A stretch of DNA of 64,000 nt from Glutamicibacter creatinolyticus (GTDB taxonomy: Bacteria > Actinomycetota > Actinomycetes > Actinomycetales > Micrococcaceae), in NCBI RefSeq assembly GCF_006094275.1, contig NZ_CP034412.1, positions 2,418,001-2,482,000 of the forward strand. The letters are read 5' to 3'. Below, piece after piece: positions 52,051 through 61,353 of the stretch (position 1 is its first letter; the number at the start of each line of letters is the position of its first letter). Below the pieces are notes generated by a model. It was not told the origin of the DNA, did no database searches, and was given only the letters and a program-made list of their open reading frames with translations. A program made the translations under genes and the position numbers.

Positions 52051-52169
52051 CCGGTCTCGGCGCCCAACGCCTCCGCCATCGCCCATCGGGTAGCTGCTCG
52101 GTGGGGTGTCGGCGTCGAAGGCGGCCCGGTCCTGCGGCGGCACGCCGTCGACAGCTTGGGGATACAACA

Positions 52170-52209
52170 ATCGCCACCGCCAAGGGCAAAGCCTTCGGGC
52201 GATGGCGAT
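52170..52209 (-). terminator. Terminator after the bS22 gene
   Basis: A 12-bp stem with one mismatch (ATCGCCACCGCC against GGCGATGGCGAT) and an inner AAGG/CCTT pairing lies 31 bp past the bS22 stop, between convergent genes. On the minus strand it is followed by TGTTGTATCC. Confidence 0.7.
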
Positions 52210-52240
52210 CATCTCCAAGAACGTGTTTCGCGGTGCGAGA

Positions 52241-52339
52241 CTACTTCTTGTTGCGGCGCTGGTGGCGAGTCTTGCGAAGCAGCTTGCGATGCTTCTTCTT
52301 CGACATACGCTTGCGGCGCTTCTTAACAACTGAGCCCAT
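52241..52339 (-). CDS. Ribosomal protein bS22 (AURKAIP1/COX24-type), 32 residues
   Basis: A tiny very basic protein: 18 of 32 residues are Lys or Arg, ending in RHQRRNKK. It matches the AURKAIP1/COX24-domain protein seen in actinobacterial 30S structures and known as bS22. The ATG has GAGGAA at five bases. It lies about 150 bp downstream of the BldC-like gene, the usual actinobacterial arrangement. Easily missed because of its size. Confidence 0.9.
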   Translation of the reverse strand: MGSVVKKRRKRMSKKKHRKLLRKTRHQRRNKK

Positions 52340-52488
52340 AGTGGTTCCTCACAGACTAAATAAATGCATCGACCGCGTTACCATCAAGCCAACAAAGGCT
52401 TCACGCACGGCCGACCGGACGTTAAACGTTCCTTAATAGGTTACCCGCTCCATGGCCGGTTTCTGACCACGGTCATCCTATCTGCCGT

Positions 52489-52713
52489 CTACCTGCCGTA
52501 CGATCCAGTTCCCCTGTGAGGATCGACACCTGCGGCCTGCAGGTAGGCTTCAACGGCGTTTTCCGGAACGCGATAGGAGCGGCCGAACTGCACGGCGGGT
52601 AAATCACCGGCGTGGATCAGACGATAAACGGTCATCTTTGAAACACGCATCATCTCGGCCACCTCGGCCACAGTCATGAATCGTGCTCCAGCAAAATTCT
52701 GTTTATCCGCCAT
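52489..52713 (-). CDS. BldC-like MerR-type helix-turn-helix DNA-binding protein
   Basis: A 74-residue protein that is almost entirely one winged helix-turn-helix: FMTVAEVAEMMRVSKMTVYR followed by HAGDLPAVQFGRSYRVPENAV. This is the BldC/excisionase-like family, a developmental regulator in Streptomyces, retained in non-sporulating Actinobacteria. Its location ahead of the bS22 gene is conserved. No sign of an associated phage or integrase, so excisionase is unlikely. Confidence 0.88.
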   Translation of the reverse strand: MADKQNFAGARFMTVAEVAEMMRVSKMTVYRLIHAGDLPAVQFGRSYRVPENAVEAYLQAAGVDPHRGTGSYGR

Positions 52714-52904
52714 AGGGGACTTTCTCCTGACGCTGATCTCTGTTTCGTCGCGCTGTCGGCATACATGAACTTCTTCGACTTGTGATCAACGTCGGTAACG
52801 TCACGTACACCTTCACCATAGTCTACTGGGTGGCCGACCGCTTTTCGAAGCATGAACACACGCGCACGCACCAGTAGTTCGCGATCCGCAAGGTGCCGGA
52901 CACG

Positions 52905-52947
52905 CCGCGGGCGCGGCCGTGGCTGTCGCCTGCGGCCGCGCCCGCGG
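52905..52947 (-). terminator. Terminator after gdhA
   Basis: A perfect 15-bp G/C stem with a 13-base loop lies about 40 bp past the gdhA stop. No T-run follows on the minus strand. It may also insulate the bldC promoter. Confidence 0.65.
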
Positions 52948-52986
52948 TTCCAAGGCCGTGCCCGGCCCGAAGGCCGAAGCCCGGGC

Positions 52987-54372
<1,386 letters not shown>

Positions 54373-54489
54373 CTACCGCAGAACCGGCGTCACTGCCCCA
54401 CCGAAGAGAATGCCACGGTGGTGCGCGATGTCGGAAATTTTACGTCAATTTTTTTGTGCCGCACGTAACGTTCGGCGGTGGTGCGCAGC

Positions 54490-54957
54490 CTAGCGTTTGC
54501 GCCCGAAACGGGGGAAACGCTCAATCAGTTCATGGGCGCGGCCGGTAACGTGTTCCAGGCTGCGCCCCACGGTGCGCCCCAGCTGCTGGGCGGCGGTGGT
54601 GGCCGGGGTGCCGGCGTTCGCGGGCATCACCGCAGCGGTCGCGGCGGTGACCTCGGTGAGCTGGGCGGCGGGCTCCTCCGCCGGCTGCGGCTCGGGCAGG
54701 AAGTCCGCGCACCACTGGCCCAGGGTCTCAATGGCGGCCAGGTCCAGGGCATAGATGCGGCGCTGGCCCTGGGCGGTCATGTTCACCAGCGACGCCTCGC
54801 GCAGCACCTTCAGGTGCTTGGACACGGTGGGCTGGGAGATCTGCAGGCGCTCGACCAGCATCCCCACGGCCAGGGCCTCGTCCTTCAGTTCCTCCATGAT
54901 GCGCCGCCGGGTCGGTTCGGCCAGCGCTGCGAACAGTTCATCAATAGCCACAGACAT
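54490..54957 (-). CDS. ArsR-family winged-helix regulator
   Basis: A 155-residue protein. The N-terminal two-thirds is a typical ArsR domain (FAALAEPTRRRIMEEL, LQISQPTVSKHLKVLREA, TAQGQRRIYAL). The C-terminal part is Ala/Thr/Pro-rich and low in complexity. The metal-binding Cys residues of arsenic or cadmium sensors are absent; only one Cys is present (GQWCADF), so it probably responds to something else. The activity-regulator type next to AHSA1-domain genes has a similar HTH, but no such partner is here. Confidence 0.83.
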   Translation of the reverse strand: MSVAIDELFAALAEPTRRRIMEELKDEALAVGMLVERLQISQPTVSKHLKVLREASLVNMTAQGQRRIYALDLAAIETLGQWCADFLPEPQPAEEPAAQLTEVTAATAAVMPANAGTPATTAAQQLGRTVGRSLEHVTGRAHELIERFPRFGRKR

Positions 54958-55008
54958 AACCCTAGCGGCATATAGGGCGTTTTGCCGGTAGCCGGTGCCG
55001 GGGCGGGG

Positions 55009-56211
55009 CTAGTCGAACCAGGGATCCAGTCCGTAGAGCGGGAAGACTTCCTTGCGGGTGGCGATGATGGAACGGTCCACCGGGTCGGCCGGGTCGTAGC
55101 CGATCTCCCAGTTGCGCCACCACAGCTCCGCGTCGTCCCCCATCAGGTACGGCATCGCCTTGCCGTAGGTTTCCAGCACGTAGCGCCGGAAGGTCTCGGG
55201 CACATAGGTGCGCAGCGGCACCGGCTTGTCCGCGGCAATCGCGATCAGGTGGCTCCAGGTGCGCGGCACCACGGCGGTAACGTTGTACCCGCCCCCACCG
55301 GTGGCGATCCACCGGCCCTCGCAGACCTCATCCGCCAGCTGGGAGATATCCAGCGCCACCTGGCGTTGGGCATCGACGGAGAGCTTCAGGTTGGTCAGGT
55401 CATCGTCCCGGTGCGAGTCGCAGCCGTGCTGGGAGACGATCACCTCGGGTTCAAAGGCCTTCACCAGCTGCGGCACCACCGCATGGTAGGCCCGCATCCA
55501 GCCGGCGTCCCCGGTCATCGCCGGCAGCGCCAGGTTCACCGCACTGCCACGCGCCCGCTCCCCGCCGATCTCGTTGGCGAACCCGGTGCCGGGAAACAGG
55601 CTCATCCCGGATTCGTGGATGGAGATGGTCAGCACCCGCTCCTCATCCCAGAACAGGGATTCGGTGCCGTCCCCGTGGTGCGCGTCCACGTCGATGTAGC
55701 ACACCCGCTGCACCCCCTGATCCAGCAGGTACTGGATGGCGGCGGCCGCATCGTTGTAGATGCAGAACCCGCTGGCCTTCTCCCGCGCCGCATGGTGCAT
55801 CCCGCCGGCGAAGTTCACTGCCCGCACCGCCTTTTGCTGCACGATGGCCTCGGCGGCGACCAGCGAGCCGCCAAAGAGCCGGGCGCTGGCCTCGTGCATG
55901 CCGGCGAACGCCGGATCATCCTCCGTGCCCAGCCCATAGTCCGGGGCCTGGAGGGTGGGGTCCTGGCTGACCCTGCGCACCTGGTCCAGGTAGTCCTGCG
56001 AATGCACGGTGAGCAGTTCGTTGTCCGCGGCAACGGTGGGCGGTGCCACCTCCAGGTTCGCCCCACGCATCACCCCCAGCTCCTGGCTCAGGCGCATGGT
56101 CAGCTCCAGGCGGGAGGGATGCATGGGGTGGTAGTCGCTGAACTTGTACTGCAGGTACTTTTCATCCCAGACCACCAGTGTCGGGCGCGGAGCACGTTGA
56201 GGTTGTAGCAC
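55009..56211 (-). CDS. acuC: Histone-deacetylase-family protein, AcuC-like
   Basis: A zinc-dependent deacetylase of 400 residues, probably removing acetyl groups from lysines of metabolic enzymes such as acetyl-CoA synthetase. The active-site pieces are GGMHHAARE, YIDVDAHHGDGT (metal Asp/His), SQHGCDSHRDD and ATGGGGYN with the final Gly-rich loop. AcuC is known from acetoin utilisation in Bacillus, but no acetoin genes are here. GTG start with a weak ribosome binding site. It is divergent from ktrB. Confidence 0.9.
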   Translation of the reverse strand: MLQPQRAPRPTLVVWDEKYLQYKFSDYHPMHPSRLELTMRLSQELGVMRGANLEVAPPTVAADNELLTVHSQDYLDQVRRVSQDPTLQAPDYGLGTEDDPAFAGMHEASARLFGGSLVAAEAIVQQKAVRAVNFAGGMHHAAREKASGFCIYNDAAAAIQYLLDQGVQRVCYIDVDAHHGDGTESLFWDEERVLTISIHESGMSLFPGTGFANEIGGERARGSAVNLALPAMTGDAGWMRAYHAVVPQLVKAFEPEVIVSQHGCDSHRDDDLTNLKLSVDAQRQVALDISQLADEVCEGRWIATGGGGYNVTAVVPRTWSHLIAIAADKPVPLRTYVPETFRRYVLETYGKAMPYLMGDDAELWWRNWEIGYDPADPVDRSIIATRKEVFPLYGLDPWFD

Positions 56212-56377
56212 GTCTTCTACGCTACCGGATTGTGACCGAACTCAATGCGTCGGCTCACATTTGTGCCCCAGTGCTACCTTGGCGCCGCGTGCGCCTGCGC
56301 GCAGGCGGTGCGGGGCGTAGATTACTCTGAAGAGTCAGTACTTCTATCCCCACTTCTTTCCCGCAGGAGAGGCATCG

Positions 56378-57811
56378 ATGAGCGACCCCATGCAGCAGCG
56401 CCCCAGCGGGCCCGCTGACAGCTTGTGGTTACGCAAACGCAAGCAGCTGTTGCGCGTCAAGGCGGCACTGTCCGACTTCACCGCCCGCTCCCCCGCCCGG
56501 CTGGCCCTAGGCGCGTTCCTGCTGGTGATCACCCTGTTCACCGCGCTGCTCTCCGCGCCCTTCGCCTCGGCCAGCGGCGAACCCACCGCGCTGCATGACG
56601 CGCTGTTCACGGCCGTCTCCGCGGTGTGCGTGACCGGTCTGACCACGGTGAGCACCGCGGTGCACTGGTCGTTCTTTGGCCAGCTGATTCTTCTGGTGGC
56701 GATGTTCATTGGCGGGTTGGGGATCCTCACGATCGCCTCCCTGCTCTCCCTGGCGGTGTCCAAGCGCCTGGGCGTGCGCGGGAAGCTGGTGGCGCAAAGT
56801 TCGATGAACACGGCCGCGACCTCCACCCTGGGTGAGGTTGGTTCGCTGCTGCGCGTGGTGATCCTGACCGCGATCACCCTGCAGGGTCTGCTCTCGCTGC
56901 TGCTGATTCCACGCTTCTACGTGCTGGGTGAAAGCCCGCTCTCGGCGATCTGGCACGGGGTGTTCTACGCCGTCTCGGCGTTTAACAATGTGGGCTTCAC
57001 CCCGCACTCCAATGGGCTGGTGCCCTATGAGATGGACCTGTGGATCCTGATCCCGCTGATGCTCGGGGTGTTCGTCGGTTCGCTGGGCTTCCCGGTGATC
57101 ATGGTGTTGGCCGCGCACCGGCTGAACCACCGGCGCTGGACGCTGCATGCGAAGCTGACGCTGCTGACCACCACGATCCTGTTGCTGAGCGGTACCGTGC
57201 TGTGGCTGCTCTTTGAATGGAACAACCAGCGCACCATCGGCGGGGAGGATGTCGGGGAGAAGATCGTCAATGCGCTCTTCGCCTCGGTGATGATGCGTTC
57301 GGGCGGGATGAACCTGGTGGAGCCCTCCGACATGCAGCCGGTGACGGTGTTGCTGACCGATGCGCTGATGTTCGCCGGCGGCGGCTCGGCCTCCACCGCC
57401 GGCGGCATCAAGGTCACCACCATTGCGGTGATGTTCCTGGCGATCTTCGCCGAGGTGCGCGGCGACAAGGAGGTGCGCGCCTTTGGCCGCCGCCTGCCCG
57501 AGAGCACCATGCGCGTGGCGATCTCGGTGGTCGTGCTCGGTGCCACGCTGGTGGCGGTGGCGGTGGGGGCGCTGCTGGTCATTGATGACACGCTCTCCTT
57601 CCAGCGGGCGCTGTTCGAATCAATCTCCGCTTTTGGCACCGTGGGGCTGAGCATGAATGTTTCGGCCGAACTGCCCCCGGAGGGCAAATACGTGCTCTCG
57701 GCGCTGATGTTCGCCGGGCGCATCGGTAGCATTACCTTGGCAAGCGCGCTGACCATGCGCCAGCGCGATACCCTGTACCAGTTCCCGGAAGAGAGGCCGA
57801 TCATTGGCTGA
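56378..57811 (+). CDS. ktrB: Potassium transporter channel subunit KtrB (TrkH family)
   Basis: The membrane channel of a Na+- or H+-linked K+ uptake system, 477 residues. The four pore loops are visible as VCVTGLTTV, AFNNVGFTP, MMRSGGMNL and SAFGTVGLS, each with the selectivity-filter Gly. AGGAGAG lies seven bases before the ATG. The last eight bases overlap ktrA. An inverted GCCTGC/GCAGGC sits about 70 bp upstream, function unknown. Confidence 0.94.
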   Translation: MSDPMQQRPSGPADSLWLRKRKQLLRVKAALSDFTARSPARLALGAFLLVITLFTALLSAPFASASGEPTALHDALFTAVSAVCVTGLTTVSTAVHWSFFGQLILLVAMFIGGLGILTIASLLSLAVSKRLGVRGKLVAQSSMNTAATSTLGEVGSLLRVVILTAITLQGLLSLLLIPRFYVLGESPLSAIWHGVFYAVSAFNNVGFTPHSNGLVPYEMDLWILIPLMLGVFVGSLGFPVIMVLAAHRLNHRRWTLHAKLTLLTTTILLLSGTVLWLLFEWNNQRTIGGEDVGEKIVNALFASVMMRSGGMNLVEPSDMQPVTVLLTDALMFAGGGSASTAGGIKVTTIAVMFLAIFAEVRGDKEVRAFGRRLPESTMRVAISVVVLGATLVAVAVGALLVIDDTLSFQRALFESISAFGTVGLSMNVSAELPPEGKYVLSALMFAGRIGSITLASALTMRQRDTLYQFPEERPIIG

Positions 57812-58475
57812 TAGATCTATTTCGCACAATGCTCCGGTCCTGGTGATCGGGCTGGGCCGTTTCGGCATCGCGGTGGCCGAGCAGCTGGTCAAGCAGGGCC
57901 GTGAGGTGCTGGCCATTGAACGTGACCCCGAACTGGTGCAGAAGTGGGCCAGTTCGCTGACCCACGTGGTGGCCGCGGATGCCACGAACATCGACGCGCT
58001 GCGCCAGTTGGGCGCCCAGGAATTCTCCTCCGCCGTGGTCGGGGTGGGCACCTCCATCGAGTCCTCCGTGCTGATCACCGTGAACCTGGTGGATCTGGGG
58101 ATCGAGCACCTGTGGGTCAAGGCGATCACCCCGGCCCACGGCAAGATCCTCACCCGCATCGGGGCGAACCACGTGATCTACCCGGAAGCGGACGCCGGGG
58201 TGCGCGCCGCCCACCTGGTGGGCGGACGGATGCTGGACTTCATCGAATTCGATGACGGATTCGCGATCGTGAAGATGTACCCGCCGAAGGAAACCCAGGG
58301 CTTCACCCTGGCCGAATCCAATGTGCGTTCCAAGTACGGGGTGACGATTGTGGGGGTGAAGTCCCCCGGCGAGGACTTCACCTACGCCGTGCCCGATACG
58401 GTGGTCACCCGCCGTGACGTGCTGATCGTCTCCGGCCACGTGGATCTGCTCGAGCGCTTCGCCTCCCGCCCCTAG
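57804..58475 (+). CDS. ktrA: Potassium uptake regulatory subunit KtrA
   Basis: A cytosolic gating ring protein of 223 residues that binds ATP/ADP and controls KtrB. The N-terminal RCK domain has the Rossmann motif VIGLGRFGIAVA and AIERDPE, and the C-terminal RCK_C domain follows from about 140. The TTG start overlaps ktrB by eight bases and has GAGAGG upstream, so translation is coupled. The C-terminal domain in some homologues binds cyclic di-AMP; this cannot be judged here. Confidence 0.94.
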   Translation: MADRSISHNAPVLVIGLGRFGIAVAEQLVKQGREVLAIERDPELVQKWASSLTHVVAADATNIDALRQLGAQEFSSAVVGVGTSIESSVLITVNLVDLGIEHLWVKAITPAHGKILTRIGANHVIYPEADAGVRAAHLVGGRMLDFIEFDDGFAIVKMYPPKETQGFTLAESNVRSKYGVTIVGVKSPGEDFTYAVPDTVVTRRDVLIVSGHVDLLERFASRP

Positions 58476-58500
58476 CCGGGCCCGGACGCCCAAAGACCAC

Positions 58501-58543
58501 GGCCGGCGGCCAGAACCCCGAAGGGTCCAGTCCGCCGGCCTTT
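58501..58543. terminator. Terminator between ktrA and the convergent proC
   Basis: A 9-bp perfect stem (GGCCGGCGG and its complement) with a 22-base loop ends in CCTTTG on the plus strand. It lies 25 bp past the ktrA stop and 38 bp from the proC stop. Confidence 0.7.
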
Positions 58544-58580
58544 GCGTGAGCGTGCTGCGCGTGTTCCCGGATTGTGCCGG

Positions 58581-59423
58581 CTAGCCCAGTTCGCGGCTGA
58601 TCTGGGCGGCGCGTTGGGCGGCGGCCGCGGCACCGTCGGCGATGAGCTGCTCCATGCCGCCCTTTTGGAAGGTGGCGATCGCCTGCTCGGTGGTGCCATT
58701 GGGGCTGGTGACCTTCTTGCGCAGCTGCCCGGGGTTCGCCTGCGGATCGGCCAGCATCTTCCCGGCCCCGGCGACGGTGGCCCGGGCCAGGTCGATGGCC
58801 AGCTGCTCGTCAAGGCCCAACTTTATCCCGGCCTTGGCCATCGCCTCGGCCAGGAAGAAGCCGTAGGCCGGCCCGGAGCCGGAGATCGCCGAGAGCGCGT
58901 CCTGCTGGGCCTCCTCGATCACGTGCACCTCACCGGAGCCGGCGAACAGGTCAATGACCTGCTGCAGCTGCTGTTCACTGACGGCCGCGGCCGGGCTAAG
59001 GCCCACCACCCCGGCCCCCACCTGCAGCGGGGTGTTGGGCATGGCGCGCACCAGCGGCTGGTCCTGCGGCAGGTGGGCGGCCATGGACTGCAGGGTGATG
59101 GCCGCGGCCACCGAAACAATCACGGTCTGCGGGCGCAGCGCTGCGGAGATCTGGTCGCACAGCTCGGTGATCCCCACCGGCTTGACCCCCAGGAAGACGA
59201 CGTCCGCCTCGGCCGCGACCCGCGCGTTCGCCTCGGGATCCTGCCCGGTCACCACCACGTTCACTCCCAGCTCGCGCAGCTCGGCCTCACGCGCGTCGCT
59301 GCGGATGGTCGCGGTGATCAGCTTCGGGTCGTGCCCGGCTCCCAGGATGCCGCGCAGGATCGCCCCGTTCATGGAGCCGGTGCCCAAAAAGGCCAGGGTC
59401 AACGAGTTGGTCAGTTCGCTCAT
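58581..59423 (-). CDS. proC: Pyrroline-5-carboxylate reductase
   Basis: The last step of proline synthesis, reducing pyrroline-5-carboxylate with NAD(P)H. The 280-residue protein has LAFLGTGSMNGAIL (Rossmann), VFLGVKPVGI, RAMPNTPLQVGAGV and the C-terminal signature SGSGPAYGFFLAEAM with KVTSPNGTTEQA. It is followed on the coding strand by the Ktr convergent terminator and preceded by the TIM-barrel gene eight bases upstream. Confidence 0.95.
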   Translation of the reverse strand: MSELTNSLTLAFLGTGSMNGAILRGILGAGHDPKLITATIRSDAREAELRELGVNVVVTGQDPEANARVAAEADVVFLGVKPVGITELCDQISAALRPQTVIVSVAAAITLQSMAAHLPQDQPLVRAMPNTPLQVGAGVVGLSPAAAVSEQQLQQVIDLFAGSGEVHVIEEAQQDALSAISGSGPAYGFFLAEAMAKAGIKLGLDEQLAIDLARATVAGAGKMLADPQANPGQLRKKVTSPNGTTEQAIATFQKGGMEQLIADGAAAAAQRAAQISRELG

Positions 59424-59430
59424 GGTGTCC

Positions 59431-60249
59431 TTACTTCGTTCGATCTGCGGTATCCGGCAGCGCCAGGTGGGTGCGGGCGTATTCGAGGGTTTCCCCCAGC
59501 CACTGTTCCTTCTGCCCGGTGCCCTTGGCCTTGCGGGTGGAGACCTCCACCGCGATGACCCCGCCGAAGTCGGTGTCGCGCAGGTACTGCAGGGTTTCGG
59601 CCACCGGCTGGGTGCCGCGCCCGGGCACCAGGTGTTCGTCCTTGCCGTTGTTCAGCCCGTCGCACAGGTGCAGGTGCGCCAGGCGCTCCCCCAGCTGCTC
59701 CACGGCCTTGCGCGAATCCATCTCGGCGATCGCCGCGTGGGAGAAGTCCCAGGTGACGTGCGGGTAGGACTGCGGTACCGGGTCCCAGTGCGGCAGGTAC
59801 ATCTTCGCTTCGCGTCCGCGGGCCCGCCACGGGTACATGTTCTCCACCGCGATCTTCATCCCGGTCGAGTCGGTCAGCCGCTGCACTCCCCCGGCGAACT
59901 CCAGGGCATAGTTCCCCTGCCAGCGGAACGGCGGGTGGGCCACGACGACCTCGGCCCCCACGGCCTGGGCCAGGATGACCGAGCGTTCGATTTTTGCCCA
60001 CGCCGAGCCCCACACCTGCTGGGTGAGCAGCAGCGTCGGGGCGTGGATGGCCCGAATGGGCAGCTGGTACTTGTCCATCAGCGCCAGCAGGGCGGTGGCC
60101 GACTGGGTGGCCTGGTTGCCGGTGATCAGCACCTCCAGCCCGTCGTAGCCCACATCCTTGGCCACCGCGAACGCGTCGTGCACGGTCAGGGGGTAGACCG
60201 AGGCACTGGACAGCGTGATGGGGATTGACGTTGTTGCAGGCTCTTGCAT
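59431..60249 (-). CDS. Sugar phosphate isomerase/epimerase-like TIM-barrel protein
   Basis: A 272-residue xylose-isomerase-like TIM barrel (AP endonuclease family 2 fold). Metal-ligand segments are IAVENMYPW, VTWDFSHAAI, LHLCDGLN and the C-terminal VIAVEVSTRK. The orthologue in mycobacteria lies between ppx and proC as here (from memory). The natural substrate is unknown. Probably co-transcribed with proC. Confidence 0.83.
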   Translation of the reverse strand: MQEPATTSIPITLSSASVYPLTVHDAFAVAKDVGYDGLEVLITGNQATQSATALLALMDKYQLPIRAIHAPTLLLTQQVWGSAWAKIERSVILAQAVGAEVVVAHPPFRWQGNYALEFAGGVQRLTDSTGMKIAVENMYPWRARGREAKMYLPHWDPVPQSYPHVTWDFSHAAIAEMDSRKAVEQLGERLAHLHLCDGLNNGKDEHLVPGRGTQPVAETLQYLRDTDFGGVIAVEVSTRKAKGTGQKEQWLGETLEYARTHLALPDTADRTK

Positions 60250-60301
60250 GACTCAGCCCCTTCTTCCAAGCACTGGTGTGCCGATCAACCCCGAGCCGGG
60301 G

Positions 60302-61324
60302 CTAATTCGTTTCCGCGGGTGCGGGCAGTTGCCCCATCCCGGCACCGAGCGCTACCTCTCCAACTCCCACGCTACTACTTAGCGGAGTCGAAGAGTCAAA
60401 CAAGACATGATCAAAACGGCGCAGCATCAGCCCTTCGCGCAGCGCCCACGGGCAAATGCGCAGGTGTTTGATCTTCAGTTTCTTCATGGCCTCGATCGCC
60501 ACCAACGCGCCGGCCAGCAGCTGCGGGGCCCGCACCTGGGAAACCCCGGGCAGTTCGGCGCGTTCCTCCCAGCTCATGGCCATCAGCCGGTTCGTCCACA
60601 GTTTCAGGCTTTCGCGTTCCAGCACCCGCTTCACATAGGGCCCCTCGGTGCTGGGGGCGGCCCCGGTAATCCGGGCCAGGGAGCGGAAGGTCTTGGAGGT
60701 GGCGGTGGCCAGGGACGGTTTGCCGTACTGGGCCAGCTCCGTGGTGGGGTCCGAGAGCACATCGCGCACATAGGTGCGCAGCTCCTTGACCTGCTTGGGG
60801 GTGGGCCGGTCATCGGGCAGCCATTCGCGGGTCAGCCGCCCGGCGCCCAGCGGCACCGAGTAGGCCACCTGCGGGAATTCATCGTTGCCCAGGGCCAGTT
60901 CCAGCGAACCGCCGCCCATGTCCAGGTTCAGGATCGAGTCGTAGGCCCAGCCGAACCAGCGGCGCACCGCATAGAACGTCATGCCCGCTTCCTCTTCACC
61001 CGAAAGCTCCAGCAGCTTCACCCCGGTCTCGGCCTCCACGCGTTCCAACACGTGGGCGCCGTTGGAGGATTCGCGGATCGCGGAGGTGCAGAACGCCATG
61101 AAGTCCTCCACCCGGTGGCTGCGCGCGAACCGGGAGGCCTCGGTGATGAAGCCGATCAGTTCGCGCTGCCCCTCCTCGGTGATGGCCCCGTACTCGTTCA
61201 GGTACTGCACCAGGGAGAGCGGGCGCTTGTGCGACGCGTAGGGGTTGGGCCGGGCGCCGGGGTAGGCGTCCACCAGCAGCAGGTGCACGGTGTTCGAACC
61301 GATGTCCAGTACGCCCAGCCTCAT
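60302..61324 (-). CDS. Ppx/GppA-family exopolyphosphatase
   Basis: A 340-residue phosphatase of the actin-like ATPase fold that degrades polyphosphate and/or pppGpp. Phosphate-binding motifs are VLDIGSNTVHLLLVD at the N terminus and LNLDMGGGSLEL near 140. It is the short actinobacterial form without the HD-type C-terminal domain of E. coli Ppx (about 510). It starts 29 bp past the topA stop, on the same strand. Confidence 0.9.
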   Translation of the reverse strand: MRLGVLDIGSNTVHLLLVDAYPGARPNPYASHKRPLSLVQYLNEYGAITEEGQRELIGFITEASRFARSHRVEDFMAFCTSAIRESSNGAHVLERVEAETGVKLLELSGEEEAGMTFYAVRRWFGWAYDSILNLDMGGGSLELALGNDEFPQVAYSVPLGAGRLTREWLPDDRPTPKQVKELRTYVRDVLSDPTTELAQYGKPSLATATSKTFRSLARITGAAPSTEGPYVKRVLERESLKLWTNRLMAMSWEERAELPGVSQVRAPQLLAGALVAIEAMKKLKIKHLRICPWALREGLMLRRFDHVLFDSSTPLSSSVGVGEVALGAGMGQLPAPAETN

Positions 61325-61353
61325 CAGATGTCCTTCGCGTCGGGTAGCCTGCG

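Noticed and set aside
52489-52713. Phage excisionase
   Set aside because: The helix-turn-helix resembles excisionases, but there is no integrase or att site, and the pairing with bS22 marks it as the chromosomal BldC-like protein.
56212-56377. Cyclic di-AMP riboswitch in front of ktrB, or in front of kup
   Set aside because: The leaders are too short and lack the conserved multi-stem core. Only a simple GCCTGC palindrome is present ahead of ktrB, and a terminator fills most of the space ahead of kup.
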